Shown: positions 38,587-48,843, counted from the stretch's first letter. The stretch is 64,000 bases of DNA from Micavibrio sp. UBA2705 (GCA_002354205.1 DELD01000011.1:1-64000), one strand, 5' to 3'. Notes: generated by a model from the sequence alone, not told the origin. A program made the numbers and translations.

Positions 38587-39558
38587 GTGGCTTTGTCGCG
38601 CTTCATACCATCCGTATCAAAACAGGATCATAAGAAACTAAGCGCGGACTTCATCATGCTTGGCGCTGAAAGCGCAATGGCAAAAACACCTGATTTCAGC
38701 CACCTTATCAACAAGTTCAGAACGCCTTATTTCACCCACGGCCATCAAGGACAGCGCCGTTCAGGCACGGGCGCAGATTTTTGGCAATATAAAGAATATC
38801 AAGATGGTGATAACAGCCAAAACATTGACTGGCGAAAGTCAGCCAAAGGCGACACACACTATATACGCGAGCGCGAATGGGAAAAGGCGCAGACAATCGC
38901 CATATGGGTCTCACGCAGCCGCATGATGCAATTTGCACATAAATCTGACCCGTATAGTAAAGCGCAATACGCCGCCATACTTGCCTATATATTAAGTGCT
39001 AAATTCATGGCAGCAGGCGAACACATTAAGTTCATTAATGCGCAGATAAAGAGCCTACATTCCCCCGCACAACTACCGCATTTTGCACATAGCTTAGCCG
39101 AACATTGCGGCAAAACAATTCCGCATAACAAAAGTGATGTGGGACAAGTAAAAAGCTTTCCCATTTTAATTTCTGACTTTTGGGAAGACCTGGCAAGCGT
39201 TGAAAAACAAATAAAACAGCTTTCTGCCAATAACTTCCGCGGCCTTGTGATTCAAGTCACCTCCCCTGCGGAGTTATCCTTGCCCTATAAAGGACGCGTA
39301 ATTTTAGAGCCCACATCCGCAGACAGCGCAGAGAATTTCACGATAAGCAAAATTGAAGATGTGAAAAAAGAATATACGCAGCGCATAGAAACGCATCAGC
39401 GCGAAATAATGCACATCGCCAACCAATATGGCTGCCAGTACATTCACCTCAGCACTGCACGCGACCCTATCGACGCGACCATGGATATCTACCGCAGCCT
39501 TGCGGGGCTAGCGCCAGAGGCCACTCCGAACGCAAGTAATACAGAGGCTGAAAGATAA
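38587..39558 (+). CDS. DUF58 domain protein
   Basis: 323 residues, GTG start with AAGGAGG close upstream. The DUF58 signature is present: REYxxGD-type EYQDGDNSQNIDWRKSAKGDTHYIREREWE near residue 75. VWA-like strands follow (SFPILISDFW). The family works with MoxR ATPases, perhaps in assembling membrane or secreted complexes. It shares its last base with the start of the next gene, showing tight coupling. Confidence 0.9.
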   Translation: MALSRFIPSVSKQDHKKLSADFIMLGAESAMAKTPDFSHLINKFRTPYFTHGHQGQRRSGTGADFWQYKEYQDGDNSQNIDWRKSAKGDTHYIREREWEKAQTIAIWVSRSRMMQFAHKSDPYSKAQYAAILAYILSAKFMAAGEHIKFINAQIKSLHSPAQLPHFAHSLAEHCGKTIPHNKSDVGQVKSFPILISDFWEDLASVEKQIKQLSANNFRGLVIQVTSPAELSLPYKGRVILEPTSADSAENFTISKIEDVKKEYTQRIETHQREIMHIANQYGCQYIHLSTARDPIDATMDIYRSLAGLAPEATPNASNTEAER

Positions 39559-42374
39559 TGGATATTTTCGCGAATTTAAGCTTTATGACGCCGCAATTAT
39601 TATGGTGCTTGTGCCTGCTACCGCTTTTGTGGTTCATTTTTAAAGCTATACCGCCGCAGCCAAGACCATTAGAGCTCCCCACCGCACGCTTCCTTATCGG
39701 CCTAGAAACGGAAAACGCCGCCAGTGATAAATTGCCGTGGTGGTTAAAACTGCTACGCGTTGTTTTATTCACCGCCATTATTATCGCTGCCGCTGCGCCT
39801 TATATTAAGCCCCATGAAGAACTCACAATCAAAGGGGAATCGCTCGCCATTATTGTTGAAAATAGCTGGGCGGCAGTGCCCCATAGCGACGCACAAAAAG
39901 ACAAGGCGTTATCCCTCATCGCCTTAGCGGAGCAACAGAAAAAAACAGTTTTATTGATCAAAACAATCCCCGACCACGAAAAGCAAAGCCGCATAACCCT
40001 ACGCACACCCAGCGAAGCCCGCAGCATGGTCGAGCATATCAAACTCTATCCGTGGAAAGCCAATCATGTTGCTTTGCTGCAAGAGTTAAAAGACAATACA
40101 GATAAGCTTAAAGCCGCAAAGACATTTCATTGGCTGGGTCATGGTTATGATGATGGCGACTTACAAAGCAATATTGCATATTTAAACAAACTCGGCAAAG
40201 TTGATTATTACAAGCCTGATGACAGCGCCGCTGCACTGGTTATAAAACGCGCCCTAAACGCCGAAGGAAGAGAAAGCCATAAATCCATCCAAATTGACGG
40301 TGCGTTTAATGACAATAAAAAGGCGCTACGCATTACAGCAAAAGACCAATTTGACAACGTTCTAAGCTTCATCACCTTAAAAGATATAAAAAACAATTCT
40401 GATACGGATATTTCCGCCCTGTGGGACGGTATCGAAATGCAAGATATTGCGCCCAGCTATTTACAGGCCAGCACATTAAAGCATGCAGGCTCTGTGCGTT
40501 ATGTATCAGCAAATATCATCAAGCAGCGCGTTGGTATCGCAGCTGCAAGCGATACAATCAACCGTGAAGAATCTCCGCTTATACAGTCGCTTTACTATTT
40601 AAGCAAAGCCGTTGAAGGCAAAGCCCCGCATAACATTGCCCCCATACATGATTTGATAGAATGGAAAGCAACGCTTATTATCATCCCTGAAAATTACGCG
40701 CTCTCAGGCAGCGACACTGAGACACTTACAGCATGGCTTGAAAATGGCGGCACTCTACTGCGCTTTCCACCAAATGCTAACATCAAACAGCAAGGCAAAG
40801 TTTTAATGCCTGTCGAATTGCTAGATGATGAACGCAATATCGCAGGCCGCCTAGATTGGCAAGAACCACTCACATTAGGGTCAATTCCCCAAGACAGCCC
40901 CCTAAGCGGCATCGCGGAGGATAAAACGTTAGAAATTAAGCGCCAGATACTCGCCACACCAGCGATGAGCAATGCAGCCACTAGCTGGGCATTAGCAAGT
41001 GACGGCACGCCATTAATCACGGCAAAGGGTTTCGGCAAAGGGCGCATTATTCTTATGCACACACAAGCCAAACCTGGTTGGTCGAACCTGCCTCTAACCG
41101 GTTTTTTCATTAATACCCTGCACCGCATTGTTGATATCTCCACAGGCGCACGCATTTCCGTTGACCGCAGCACTGCCCTTTCAACCGATTTAGAAAATGC
41201 GAGCTTCACAGCGTATAAAGTAATTAACGCCAATGGTGACCTGATTGAACCGCCAAGCGAGCTAAATGCGCAAAACCTTAAAGACATTCAAAGCAAGCCA
41301 TTATCACATAATTTATGGCCCGGTATTTATCGCAGCAACAATGCTGAAATTATTGTTAATCTCGGTGATAAAATAAACGCGATCAAAACCATATATCCGC
41401 AGCAGTTAAAAGCCTCTGTTAAGCCCTATATCAAGGAAAGGAACATTAACTTACTACCTTATTTCATTGCGCTAATTATCGGCTTAATTTTAGCTGAGTG
41501 GCTGAGCGTCGCGATACTCACAGGCTTTACACCATTTTATAAAAAACCGTCAAAACACTCACTATCAACATGGTTGCTTATTGGCTTGTGCGGCTTAATG
41601 CTTACAAGCCCTTCTTTTGCACAATCAGCAAATAATGATGACGAAGCGCAGCGCGCAAATTCCCTGAACCTTGCATATATCAAATCCGGCAACCCGATCA
41701 TCGATTCTATGGCTGAGAAAGGCCTGCGCTTTGTCGGCAATGCACTCGAGGCACGCACAGCCCTATATGATGTCAAAGTTATGGGCGTAAAACTCGATAG
41801 TGACGAGCTTGCTTTCTACCCTGTTTTATACTGGCCGCTTACCACCGCCGAACTGCGCGAAAGTGAATATGCCGCACTTAACAAATATATGAATAGCGGC
41901 GGCATGTTATTTATCGACATGCGTAACGGGCGTAAAATAAGCCAAGCACTTTATAATAAAAACAGTGAGCTGATAAAACTTGGCAATCACCTTGCTGTGC
42001 CACTACTTTCACCGCTGCCTGAAAACCACGTTCTGCGCAAAAGCTATTACCTCCTTAGCAAAGATAATATCGCAGGGCGCTATAAAACAGGCGATATCTG
42101 GCTCGATTTAGGTAACAGCGCCGACAAAAACACACCAAAAGACGAACAGGACAGCCAATATGTCGCGCGGCTCTTAATTGGTGCAAATGACTGGATCGGC
42201 CTATGGTCAGATGAAAGCGCTGATATATATGAGCGCGAAAAAGCATTGCGCTTTGCCATCAATCTTATTATGTACGCCTTAACTGGCACGTATAAACAAG
42301 ACCAAGTCCACACAAAAGCAATATTAGAACGCCTTGATAAACGTGAACAACAACTTAGAGGGCGCAATGAATAA
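39558..42374 (+). CDS. BatA-like membrane protein with C-terminal DUF4159
   Basis: 938 residues. The N-terminus has the aerotolerance (BatA) arrangement: two membrane helices at about 10-30 and 56-75. A long periplasmic or cytoplasmic middle holds VWA-like and glutamine-amidotransferase-like strands. A membrane helix lies at about 640-665 and another hydrophobic segment at about 675-695 ending in SPSFAQS. The last ~210 residues match DUF4159 (FYPVLYWPLT, GGMLFIDMRNG). No amidotransferase catalytic Cys is evident, so enzymatic activity is doubtful. It overlaps the next gene by 8 bp. Confidence 0.85.
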   Translation: MDIFANLSFMTPQLLWCLCLLPLLWFIFKAIPPQPRPLELPTARFLIGLETENAASDKLPWWLKLLRVVLFTAIIIAAAAPYIKPHEELTIKGESLAIIVENSWAAVPHSDAQKDKALSLIALAEQQKKTVLLIKTIPDHEKQSRITLRTPSEARSMVEHIKLYPWKANHVALLQELKDNTDKLKAAKTFHWLGHGYDDGDLQSNIAYLNKLGKVDYYKPDDSAAALVIKRALNAEGRESHKSIQIDGAFNDNKKALRITAKDQFDNVLSFITLKDIKNNSDTDISALWDGIEMQDIAPSYLQASTLKHAGSVRYVSANIIKQRVGIAAASDTINREESPLIQSLYYLSKAVEGKAPHNIAPIHDLIEWKATLIIIPENYALSGSDTETLTAWLENGGTLLRFPPNANIKQQGKVLMPVELLDDERNIAGRLDWQEPLTLGSIPQDSPLSGIAEDKTLEIKRQILATPAMSNAATSWALASDGTPLITAKGFGKGRIILMHTQAKPGWSNLPLTGFFINTLHRIVDISTGARISVDRSTALSTDLENASFTAYKVINANGDLIEPPSELNAQNLKDIQSKPLSHNLWPGIYRSNNAEIIVNLGDKINAIKTIYPQQLKASVKPYIKERNINLLPYFIALIIGLILAEWLSVAILTGFTPFYKKPSKHSLSTWLLIGLCGLMLTSPSFAQSANNDDEAQRANSLNLAYIKSGNPIIDSMAEKGLRFVGNALEARTALYDVKVMGVKLDSDELAFYPVLYWPLTTAELRESEYAALNKYMNSGGMLFIDMRNGRKISQALYNKNSELIKLGNHLAVPLLSPLPENHVLRKSYYLLSKDNIAGRYKTGDIWLDLGNSADKNTPKDEQDSQYVARLLIGANDWIGLWSDESADIYEREKALRFAINLIMYALTGTYKQDQVHTKAILERLDKREQQLRGRNE

Positions 42375-44451
42375 AGAGTTTTTACAGACAGAGCTTGACT
42401 TCACACCATTAATTTCTAGCTCGCAAATTTTTGCGCTTACGTTACTGTGTCTTGCTTTTATCGTTTTCTTTATAATCTTTCGAAAAAAAGCCCTGCTGCC
42501 GCGCGCCATTGCTCTATGCGTATTAATTGCAACGCTACTCAGCACATCAATACTCTCAACCACCACCCATAAAAAAGATGGCATCGTACTGGTTGTCGCT
42601 GATGAAAGCTATAGCAACACAATTGACGGGCGCGACCAACAAACACAAAACGCATTAGAACAAATAACCCAGAAAATTGATAAACAATCAGGTGTTGACT
42701 ATAAAATCATTAATGCGCCAAACGCGCAGGATAAATTCAGTGAAACGAACCTCTTTAAAGCCATAGATAAAGAGCTTTCAAACATCCCGCCCAAACAGCG
42801 TTCAGGCGTGATTATTATCTCTGACGGTAACATTCATGATATTCCTGACCTTAGCGCCACACAGACGCGTGATAAATATGGGCCAATCCATCATGTCATC
42901 ACAGGCAAGGCCAGTGAAAAAGACCGCCGTTTAGAGATTAAAAAATCTCCCTTATACGGCCTAAAAGGCAGCGAAGCACAAATTGATTTTGTCATCCATG
43001 ACACCGTAACGCCGCCCAACACGCCCGTCCAAGTAAGCATTACAACGCCCAATGGCGAAAAACGGATAATCAGTGCCCGCATAGGCAAAAAAGAAAGCGT
43101 TTACATTCCTATTGAGCATGCAGGCGTGAATCCGGTTGAACTTAATGTTGAGGCGCTTAAAGGTGAAATTAGCCTTGCTAATAATCGCCGCGCCGTACTT
43201 ATTCAAGGGGTAAGAGACAAACTGAATGTCCTGCTTGTATCGGGAGCGCCGCATGAAGGTGGGCGTTATTGGCGCAGTTTGCTGACATCAGACGCAGCTA
43301 TTGAGCTTATTCACTTTACCATTTTACGCGATATTGATAGTCGCGATAACACACCGCGCAATGAAATGGCGCTTATTCCCTTTCCTCATCAACAGCTTTT
43401 TCACAAACAGCTTGATAATTTTGACCTGATTATCTTCGACCGTTACCGCAACCAGGGCATTTTGCAAGACAAAACCTATAAAAACATCGCAGATTATGTA
43501 CGCGCTGGCGGTGCATTACTTGTCGCAAGCGGCCCTGAATACCTCAGCGATAAATCCGTTTATAAAACGCCGCTAGAAGACATCTTATTAGGCGCGCCAG
43601 ATAACGACCTCTACGAAACGGCCTTTAAACCAAAACGTACAGCCTTGGGGAAAACACACCCGATAACGCGCGCCATTGCGGACGGGCAGTTTGACGGCGA
43701 AAACTGGGCAAGCTGGCTCAGACAAATCAAAGTCGCTGCGGGCGATGAAAAAGTACTATTAAGCGGTCATAATGATTTGCCCTTGTTATTAATCGGAGAA
43801 AAAGATGACGGGCGCGTCATTCAACTCACTAGCGATCAAATATGGCTTTGGGCGCGCGAATATAAACAAGGCGGCCCCTATATTGATTTAATGCGCAAAA
43901 TGATCCATTGGCTGCTTAAAGAGCCGAGCTTAGAAGAAGGTCAGATCGAACTTAGCTTGCAAGGCGAAACCATTCGTATCAAGCGCTACACAGCGCCTGA
44001 AGATGAAACAGTGAGCTACACCACGCCAAGCGGCGAACAAAAGCAAATATCTCTACAAAAATCACCTGACGGGTTATATAGAGCGTCTATTACAGCCGAA
44101 GAACAAGGCCTTTACAGCTTTCAAGCGGGGGCAAACAGCGCCTATATTATATACGGCGCTTACGACACGGTTGAGCAAACAAAGCTCATACGTTCAAAAG
44201 ATACAACGCGGGATATTACCAGAAATTCTGGCGGGACTTATTTTGAAGCAGATAAAGTTGAAGGGATAAGCACCAAAATACTTACCCCTTCAATCAACAA
44301 AAAATATTACGGCCTGAATACTGCTGGGTTCAGAGAATCTCAATATGCCGAGACTTTAAAAATTAATTTTGCGCCAGCGCTACCCAACTGGGCGTATTTT
44401 TTAATATGCGGCCTATTTATGCTTTATGCATGGCACAGAGAAAGCAAGTAA
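42367..44451 (+). CDS. Membrane protein with VWA-like and amidotransferase-like domains
   Basis: 694 residues from the ATG at 42367 (AGAGGG upstream). An earlier in-frame start at 42334 lies inside the previous gene. It has two N-terminal membrane helices (about 20-60), a VWA-like domain (about 70-190: IVLVVADES and VIIISDGNIHD), an immunoglobulin-like stretch, an amidotransferase-like fold (about 300-480: LNVLLVSGAP, GGALLVASGPEY), and a final membrane helix (YFLICGLFMLYAW). This completes the MoxR-DUF58-BatA-like cluster, which is found in many alphaproteobacteria. The exact role is unknown. Confidence 0.8.
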   Translation: MNKEFLQTELDFTPLISSSQIFALTLLCLAFIVFFIIFRKKALLPRAIALCVLIATLLSTSILSTTTHKKDGIVLVVADESYSNTIDGRDQQTQNALEQITQKIDKQSGVDYKIINAPNAQDKFSETNLFKAIDKELSNIPPKQRSGVIIISDGNIHDIPDLSATQTRDKYGPIHHVITGKASEKDRRLEIKKSPLYGLKGSEAQIDFVIHDTVTPPNTPVQVSITTPNGEKRIISARIGKKESVYIPIEHAGVNPVELNVEALKGEISLANNRRAVLIQGVRDKLNVLLVSGAPHEGGRYWRSLLTSDAAIELIHFTILRDIDSRDNTPRNEMALIPFPHQQLFHKQLDNFDLIIFDRYRNQGILQDKTYKNIADYVRAGGALLVASGPEYLSDKSVYKTPLEDILLGAPDNDLYETAFKPKRTALGKTHPITRAIADGQFDGENWASWLRQIKVAAGDEKVLLSGHNDLPLLLIGEKDDGRVIQLTSDQIWLWAREYKQGGPYIDLMRKMIHWLLKEPSLEEGQIELSLQGETIRIKRYTAPEDETVSYTTPSGEQKQISLQKSPDGLYRASITAEEQGLYSFQAGANSAYIIYGAYDTVEQTKLIRSKDTTRDITRNSGGTYFEADKVEGISTKILTPSINKKYYGLNTAGFRESQYAETLKINFAPALPNWAYFLICGLFMLYAWHRESK

Positions 44452-44478
44452 TCGTAGCTTCTGGCGCCAAACTTATAA

Positions 44479-45156
44479 TTATTTTGTAACCAAGCCGAGT
44501 TCCTGCGCTTTGAGCGCAGCCTGCGTTCTGTTCTGCGCCGACAGCTTTTTACAAATACCGCGTACATGCAGTTTAATCGTCACAATTTGCAAATCGAGCG
44601 CGCGCGCGATGTCTTTATTTGTCGCGCCTTTAACCAAATAGCTAAGAACCTCTTTTTCGCGCGGCGTAAGTTTGAATTCTTTTGATTTGAAATCGTATTG
44701 CGCTTGCGCCTCGGACAAATTCGCCGTTCTTTCTCCAAAATATGAAGGCTGCATGCTGCTATCATAATTTAGCACCGGATAAAAACGCTCACCTGTCAAA
44801 ACAAGTTCTATCGCCTTAAGAAATGATTTACTCGACATCGTTTTCGGGAAATACGCAATTGCGCCCAAATCCATAATGTCTTTTATGTGATGAGGTTCAA
44901 TCACACCAGACATAATCGCAAAATCAATATCTGGATAGCTTGTAAACAAGTCTTTAAACGTGCTAATGCCTTCCACGCCAGGCATCATCCAATCCATAAT
45001 TACTAAATCATAATGGGCATCACTTTTTTTAAGTAAATCTTGCACTTCATAGGCAGACTTACACTGAATGATTTCAGCATCGGCCTCTGCGCCGCTTACA
45101 AACTGTGAAAATAAATCCCGAAACAGGGCGTGGTCATCAGCAACTATCAACTTCAT
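44479..45156 (-). CDS. NarL/LuxR-type response regulator
   Basis: 225 residues. The receiver domain has the acidic pair Asp7/Asp8, phospho-acceptor Asp55 in LVIMDWMMPG and Lys in YFPKTM. The C-terminal LuxR helix-turn-helix has LTPREKEVLSYLVKGATNKDIARAL and IVTIKLHVRGICKKL. A good AAAGGAG site precedes the ATG. No partner kinase is in the window. It converges on the VWA-like gene with a 27-bp gap; a link between them is only positional. Confidence 0.92.
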   Translation of the reverse strand: MKLIVADDHALFRDLFSQFVSGAEADAEIIQCKSAYEVQDLLKKSDAHYDLVIMDWMMPGVEGISTFKDLFTSYPDIDFAIMSGVIEPHHIKDIMDLGAIAYFPKTMSSKSFLKAIELVLTGERFYPVLNYDSSMQPSYFGERTANLSEAQAQYDFKSKEFKLTPREKEVLSYLVKGATNKDIARALDLQIVTIKLHVRGICKKLSAQNRTQAALKAQELGLVTK

Positions 45157-45280
45157 ATCTAAACTCCTTTTTACTGCACGCTAAAGAACATGCAAAAATC
45201 TCACCAAAAACAGCACTAAAAATACGCAGCAATAACAATTGGTTACCAACCTGAACAAAAGCAACACATATAGAAACGAA

Positions 45281-45307
45281 AGTTTAGTATCATAATGATA
45301 CTAAACT
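45281..45307. promoter_or_regulatory. Perfect 12-bp inverted repeat between slt and the response regulator
   Basis: AGTTTAGTATCA (45281-45292), loop TAA, and its exact complement (45296-45307). It lies 31 bp past the slt stop and 125 bp before the response regulator start, both on the minus strand. A moderately T-rich stretch follows on the minus strand, so it may be the slt terminator; an operator for the regulator is the alternative. Confidence 0.5.
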
Positions 45308-45337
45308 ACCCCATAATGGGACAGTTACGCCAAAAGG

Positions 45338-47398
45338 TCATTGACCATAATATAGACCGCTAGCATTAGGTGCACTAACCATACTGGCAGTATCTACATC
45401 ATGTAGAATATAATTATATACCGAAGCCCCCTCCGTTACACGCATTACATAATTGCGGGTCTCGGAGTACGGTATTAATTCAACCCAGTCTACCCAGTTA
45501 ATATCACCCTGCCGAGGGTCGCCATAACGTTTCAACCAAGTATCTACGCAATGCGGCCCTGCATTATATGCCGCAGCAGCCAAGGGATAAGCCCCCTGAT
45601 ATTGAGCGAGCAGGCCGTCAATATACGAACTGCCTAAAGCTATATTATACTCAGGGCGCGTCTTCAACCATTCTTTGCTATATCCATACTTAAGATCTTT
45701 AGCTACACTTCTGGCCGTTGCAGGCATAAGCTGCATTAAGCCCATCGCCCCCGCGCCACTTTGTGCGTTTGTATCAAACAGGCTTTCTTGGCGAATAATT
45801 CCATGCACCAAAGATATTTTATCCGTTTGCACCTTTTGCAAATGATCCGACATCACTGGATATGCATAACGCTGCGCATAAAAAATATGATCCATCGCGG
45901 CTTGCCGTGAGAGCAATACGGAAATATTTATTTTATCCTGCGTGGCAGCGCGCTGCGCTACATAATATTTGCCCAATTCATGCTTATCAGCAAGGCTTCC
46001 CGCCGTGACCAAAAACTGATTGGCAGAGTTATTATAATCCACCTGCGCCAAAGCTGCCGCGGCATTAAACAAGTCATTAAGCGCCACATCAGATTCAAGC
46101 GCATCCACCACCGCATCAGGCATTACAGGTGATTTAAGGGCTTTAATACTTCGTGCATCACGAACATGGCCTGCCGCCAATAAGCCGTAATAAGTTGTTG
46201 GATAGGCTGAAGCCCTTTGATAATTATCATCCGCATTTGTTTTGTCGCCCAACTTATCAAAACTGCGCCCAAGCCAATAATAATGGCGGGAAAGACTAAT
46301 CGGCGTTTTAACGACGCTACGCATGGCGTAAAAATGCTTTAGTGCAACTTGAGGCTTATTTAAAAACTGCAAAGCAAGCCAGCCGGCCATCCATTCAGCT
46401 TCACTATAATTAACGCCCTTACTTTGGGAGTGGCTAGCCGCCAACTGGTACGCCTTATCATATTGCTTATCATCCATATAACGGCGCAGCATAATATGGC
46501 GCTCTCGCCACCAACGGCTTTCCTGCCCACTAATTTGATCAGCACTTGGCGGGTCGAGAAGAATCTCAGACGCACGATCATTTAATTTATGAACGCGTCG
46601 CCACTTCAGCCGATCATAAACAAGGCCGATATCATTTTGTAGCGCGTCTGGCACAGCATTAATAGCCGATGAAAGGCCGCCATCGCTATGCGCACGATCA
46701 TTGGACAGGTCAGCGCCTATGACAATCCGCGCATGGGCGAGTTTTTTATACTGACCGCCAAGAACGCCGCCAATAATTTTTGCATTGGTATAATGCCCAC
46801 GGTCAATCAAATGTGATAGGCGCGCAATATGCGCATCGCGCGTAATCATATCGCCATATTTAGACAGGAAATAAGCCTGATCATCAGGTTTGATCAAGAT
46901 CACAGGCCACCAATCATTAATTTTCTTTGCCGCCAGATCACCCTGACCATGCGCCTTAAGCGCTGATAGATAAATTTTCATCCCACGCGTCGTCTCAGGG
47001 GCATGTTCATCAAACCACGCAACCGCGTCCATCGCCTGCCCTGAAACGCTTTTTTCAAAAGGCATTTTCTGTTCAAAAACCGTCTTTAACATGGTTTGCT
47101 GCGGCCAATAATCGCGGTTTTCAATTAAAGCTTTCATATCCTGCCATGTCACATGACGGTCAAGCTGCGCTTTTTTGTTATCAGCTGTGGCGTACATCCA
47201 AAGAGTAAGATATTCACTATCTTTCACTTCCTGCTTATCCGCGCTACGCAAAGCTTGCGTCCATTCTGATTTTGACGCATGCTTCAATGTGTTATGATCA
47301 TAATCTGATGCATAGGATGCAGCGTTAAATGACGTAAGCAGTAAAGCCTTCATCAAGAAAAATGCCACTATTTTAAAATGCTTGATTGACAGTTTCAT
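45338..47398 (-). CDS. slt: Soluble lytic murein transglycosylase (Slt family)
   Basis: 686 residues from the ATG at 47398 (a GTG lies one codon upstream). It has a signal peptide (about 8-30, VAFFLMKALLLTSFNAASYAS), then a long alpha-solenoid region. The C-terminal SLT domain has catalytic Glu538 in IRQESLFD, then GAGAMGLMQLMPATA and AAAYNAGP, and YVMRV near the end. Slt cleaves peptidoglycan glycan strands with 1,6-anhydro ring formation. It is divergent from dapA, a common alphaproteobacterial order. Confidence 0.95.
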   Translation of the reverse strand: MKLSIKHFKIVAFFLMKALLLTSFNAASYASDYDHNTLKHASKSEWTQALRSADKQEVKDSEYLTLWMYATADNKKAQLDRHVTWQDMKALIENRDYWPQQTMLKTVFEQKMPFEKSVSGQAMDAVAWFDEHAPETTRGMKIYLSALKAHGQGDLAAKKINDWWPVILIKPDDQAYFLSKYGDMITRDAHIARLSHLIDRGHYTNAKIIGGVLGGQYKKLAHARIVIGADLSNDRAHSDGGLSSAINAVPDALQNDIGLVYDRLKWRRVHKLNDRASEILLDPPSADQISGQESRWWRERHIMLRRYMDDKQYDKAYQLAASHSQSKGVNYSEAEWMAGWLALQFLNKPQVALKHFYAMRSVVKTPISLSRHYYWLGRSFDKLGDKTNADDNYQRASAYPTTYYGLLAAGHVRDARSIKALKSPVMPDAVVDALESDVALNDLFNAAAALAQVDYNNSANQFLVTAGSLADKHELGKYYVAQRAATQDKINISVLLSRQAAMDHIFYAQRYAYPVMSDHLQKVQTDKISLVHGIIRQESLFDTNAQSGAGAMGLMQLMPATARSVAKDLKYGYSKEWLKTRPEYNIALGSSYIDGLLAQYQGAYPLAAAAYNAGPHCVDTWLKRYGDPRQGDINWVDWVELIPYSETRNYVMRVTEGASVYNYILHDVDTASMVSAPNASGLYYGQ

Positions 47399-47447
47399 CA
47401 CTTAAATACTATTTTTCGTATCTGTATAATTATTTTAAAGAGATACT

Positions 47448-48332
47448 ATGTCTTACACGGAAAATATTTGCGGGTCTATCCCTGCCCTTATCACCCCCTT
47501 TTCCCAAAGCGGTGATATTGACATGAACGCCTTTAAATCCCTGCTTTCATGGCATGTGGATAAAGGCTCTCATGGCCTTGTAATTTGTGGTACTACGGGG
47601 GAATCCCCAACCGTAACAGATGCAGAGCACCTCACCCTCGCTACAGCAGCCGTTGAAAACACACCAGAAGACTACCCCGTTATCATTGGCTGCGGCAGTA
47701 ACGCCACACAAAAAGCAATCAAGTTGACCTTACAAGCACAGGACGCAGGAGCAAGCGCGGCGTTAATCGTAGTGCCATACTACAACAAACCATCACAGCA
47801 AGGCATCTACGCTCATTTTAAGGCCATTCATGACGCAACCAACTTGCCTATTATCCTTTACAACGTACCATCACGCACAATAAGCGATATTAGCGACGAA
47901 ACAGTGGTCGACCTAGCAAAGCTTGAGCGCATCATCGGCATTAAAGACGCAACAGGCGATTTGCAGCGCCTCGACAACATGAAAAAACAGATCAAAAAAG
48001 ACTTCACCTTCCTTTCAGGCGATGACATGAGCGCCGCACAATACATTACGCGCGGCGGCAATGGCTGCATATCCGTTTCCGCCAATGTCGCGCCCGATAA
48101 ATGCGCAGCGGTTTACAATTTGATAAAAACTGGCGATACTGAACGCGCAATGCAGCAAGATGCACAGCTTAACGCATTACACAACGCAATGTTTGTTGAA
48201 CCATCCCCCGCTGCACCCAAATACGCCTTAGCGCAAATGGGAAAAATTGAAAACATTTTAAGACTGCCCTTATTACCGCTCAGCGCTGAGGGCATCACAA
48301 AAATTGAAAACATATTGAAACAGAACACATAA
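47448..48332 (+). CDS. dapA: 4-hydroxy-tetrahydrodipicolinate synthase
   Basis: 294 residues, full length. Schiff-base Lys166 is in IGIKDATGDL, with the conserved Tyr in ILYNVPSRT, the GTTGESPT loop near residue 44 and PYYNKPSQQG near 106. It condenses pyruvate with aspartate semialdehyde, opening lysine and diaminopimelate synthesis. AAGAGA stands before the ATG. Only 1 bp separates it from smpB. Confidence 0.97.
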   Translation: MSYTENICGSIPALITPFSQSGDIDMNAFKSLLSWHVDKGSHGLVICGTTGESPTVTDAEHLTLATAAVENTPEDYPVIIGCGSNATQKAIKLTLQAQDAGASAALIVVPYYNKPSQQGIYAHFKAIHDATNLPIILYNVPSRTISDISDETVVDLAKLERIIGIKDATGDLQRLDNMKKQIKKDFTFLSGDDMSAAQYITRGGNGCISVSANVAPDKCAAVYNLIKTGDTERAMQQDAQLNALHNAMFVEPSPAAPKYALAQMGKIENILRLPLLPLSAEGITKIENILKQNT

Positions 48333-48333
48333 A

Positions 48334-48840
48334 ATGGCCGGCAAAAACAAAAAGAAAAGCAAAAACGACCTTATCAGCACCAACAAAACCGTTGTTGATA
48401 ACAGGCGCGCGCGCCGTGATTACCACCTTGAAGAAACATTTACCGCGGGGCTCATGCTACTCGGCACAGAGGTTAAATCCCTGCGCAAAGGGCAATGCTC
48501 AATAAACGAAGCTTACTGCGCCGAAGAAGACGGCGTTATCGTCCTGCACAACGCGCATATCGCAGAATATATGCAGGCTGGCAAACATTTACAGCACGAC
48601 CCAAAACGTGACCGTCAATTGCTTTTACAAAAACGCGAGATCCACCGCCTTCTTGGCGCTATATCACGCGAAGGCTATACAATCGTGCCGCTGCGCCTGT
48701 TTTTTGATGATCGCGGCTATGCAAAGCTCGACATTGCACTGGGTAAAGGTAAAAAAGACTACGATAAGCGCGAAACTGAAAAGCAGCGTGATTGGAATAA
48801 ACAAAAATCACGCGTTGTTAGAGATATGGGCAGGGATTAA
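48334..48840 (+). CDS. smpB: SsrA (tmRNA)-binding protein SmpB
   Basis: 168 residues. The OB-fold core has NRRARRDYHLEETFTAGLMLLGTEVKSLR and HNAHIAEY, and the C-terminal tail is rich in Lys and Arg (KKDYDKRETEKQRDWN). SmpB carries tmRNA to stalled ribosomes. The N-terminal Lys-rich extension is slightly longer than in E. coli. No ssrA gene is in the window. dapA-smpB is a conserved pairing. Confidence 0.96.
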   Translation: MAGKNKKKSKNDLISTNKTVVDNRRARRDYHLEETFTAGLMLLGTEVKSLRKGQCSINEAYCAEEDGVIVLHNAHIAEYMQAGKHLQHDPKRDRQLLLQKREIHRLLGAISREGYTIVPLRLFFDDRGYAKLDIALGKGKKDYDKRETEKQRDWNKQKSRVVRDMGRD

Positions 48841-48843
48841 ACC

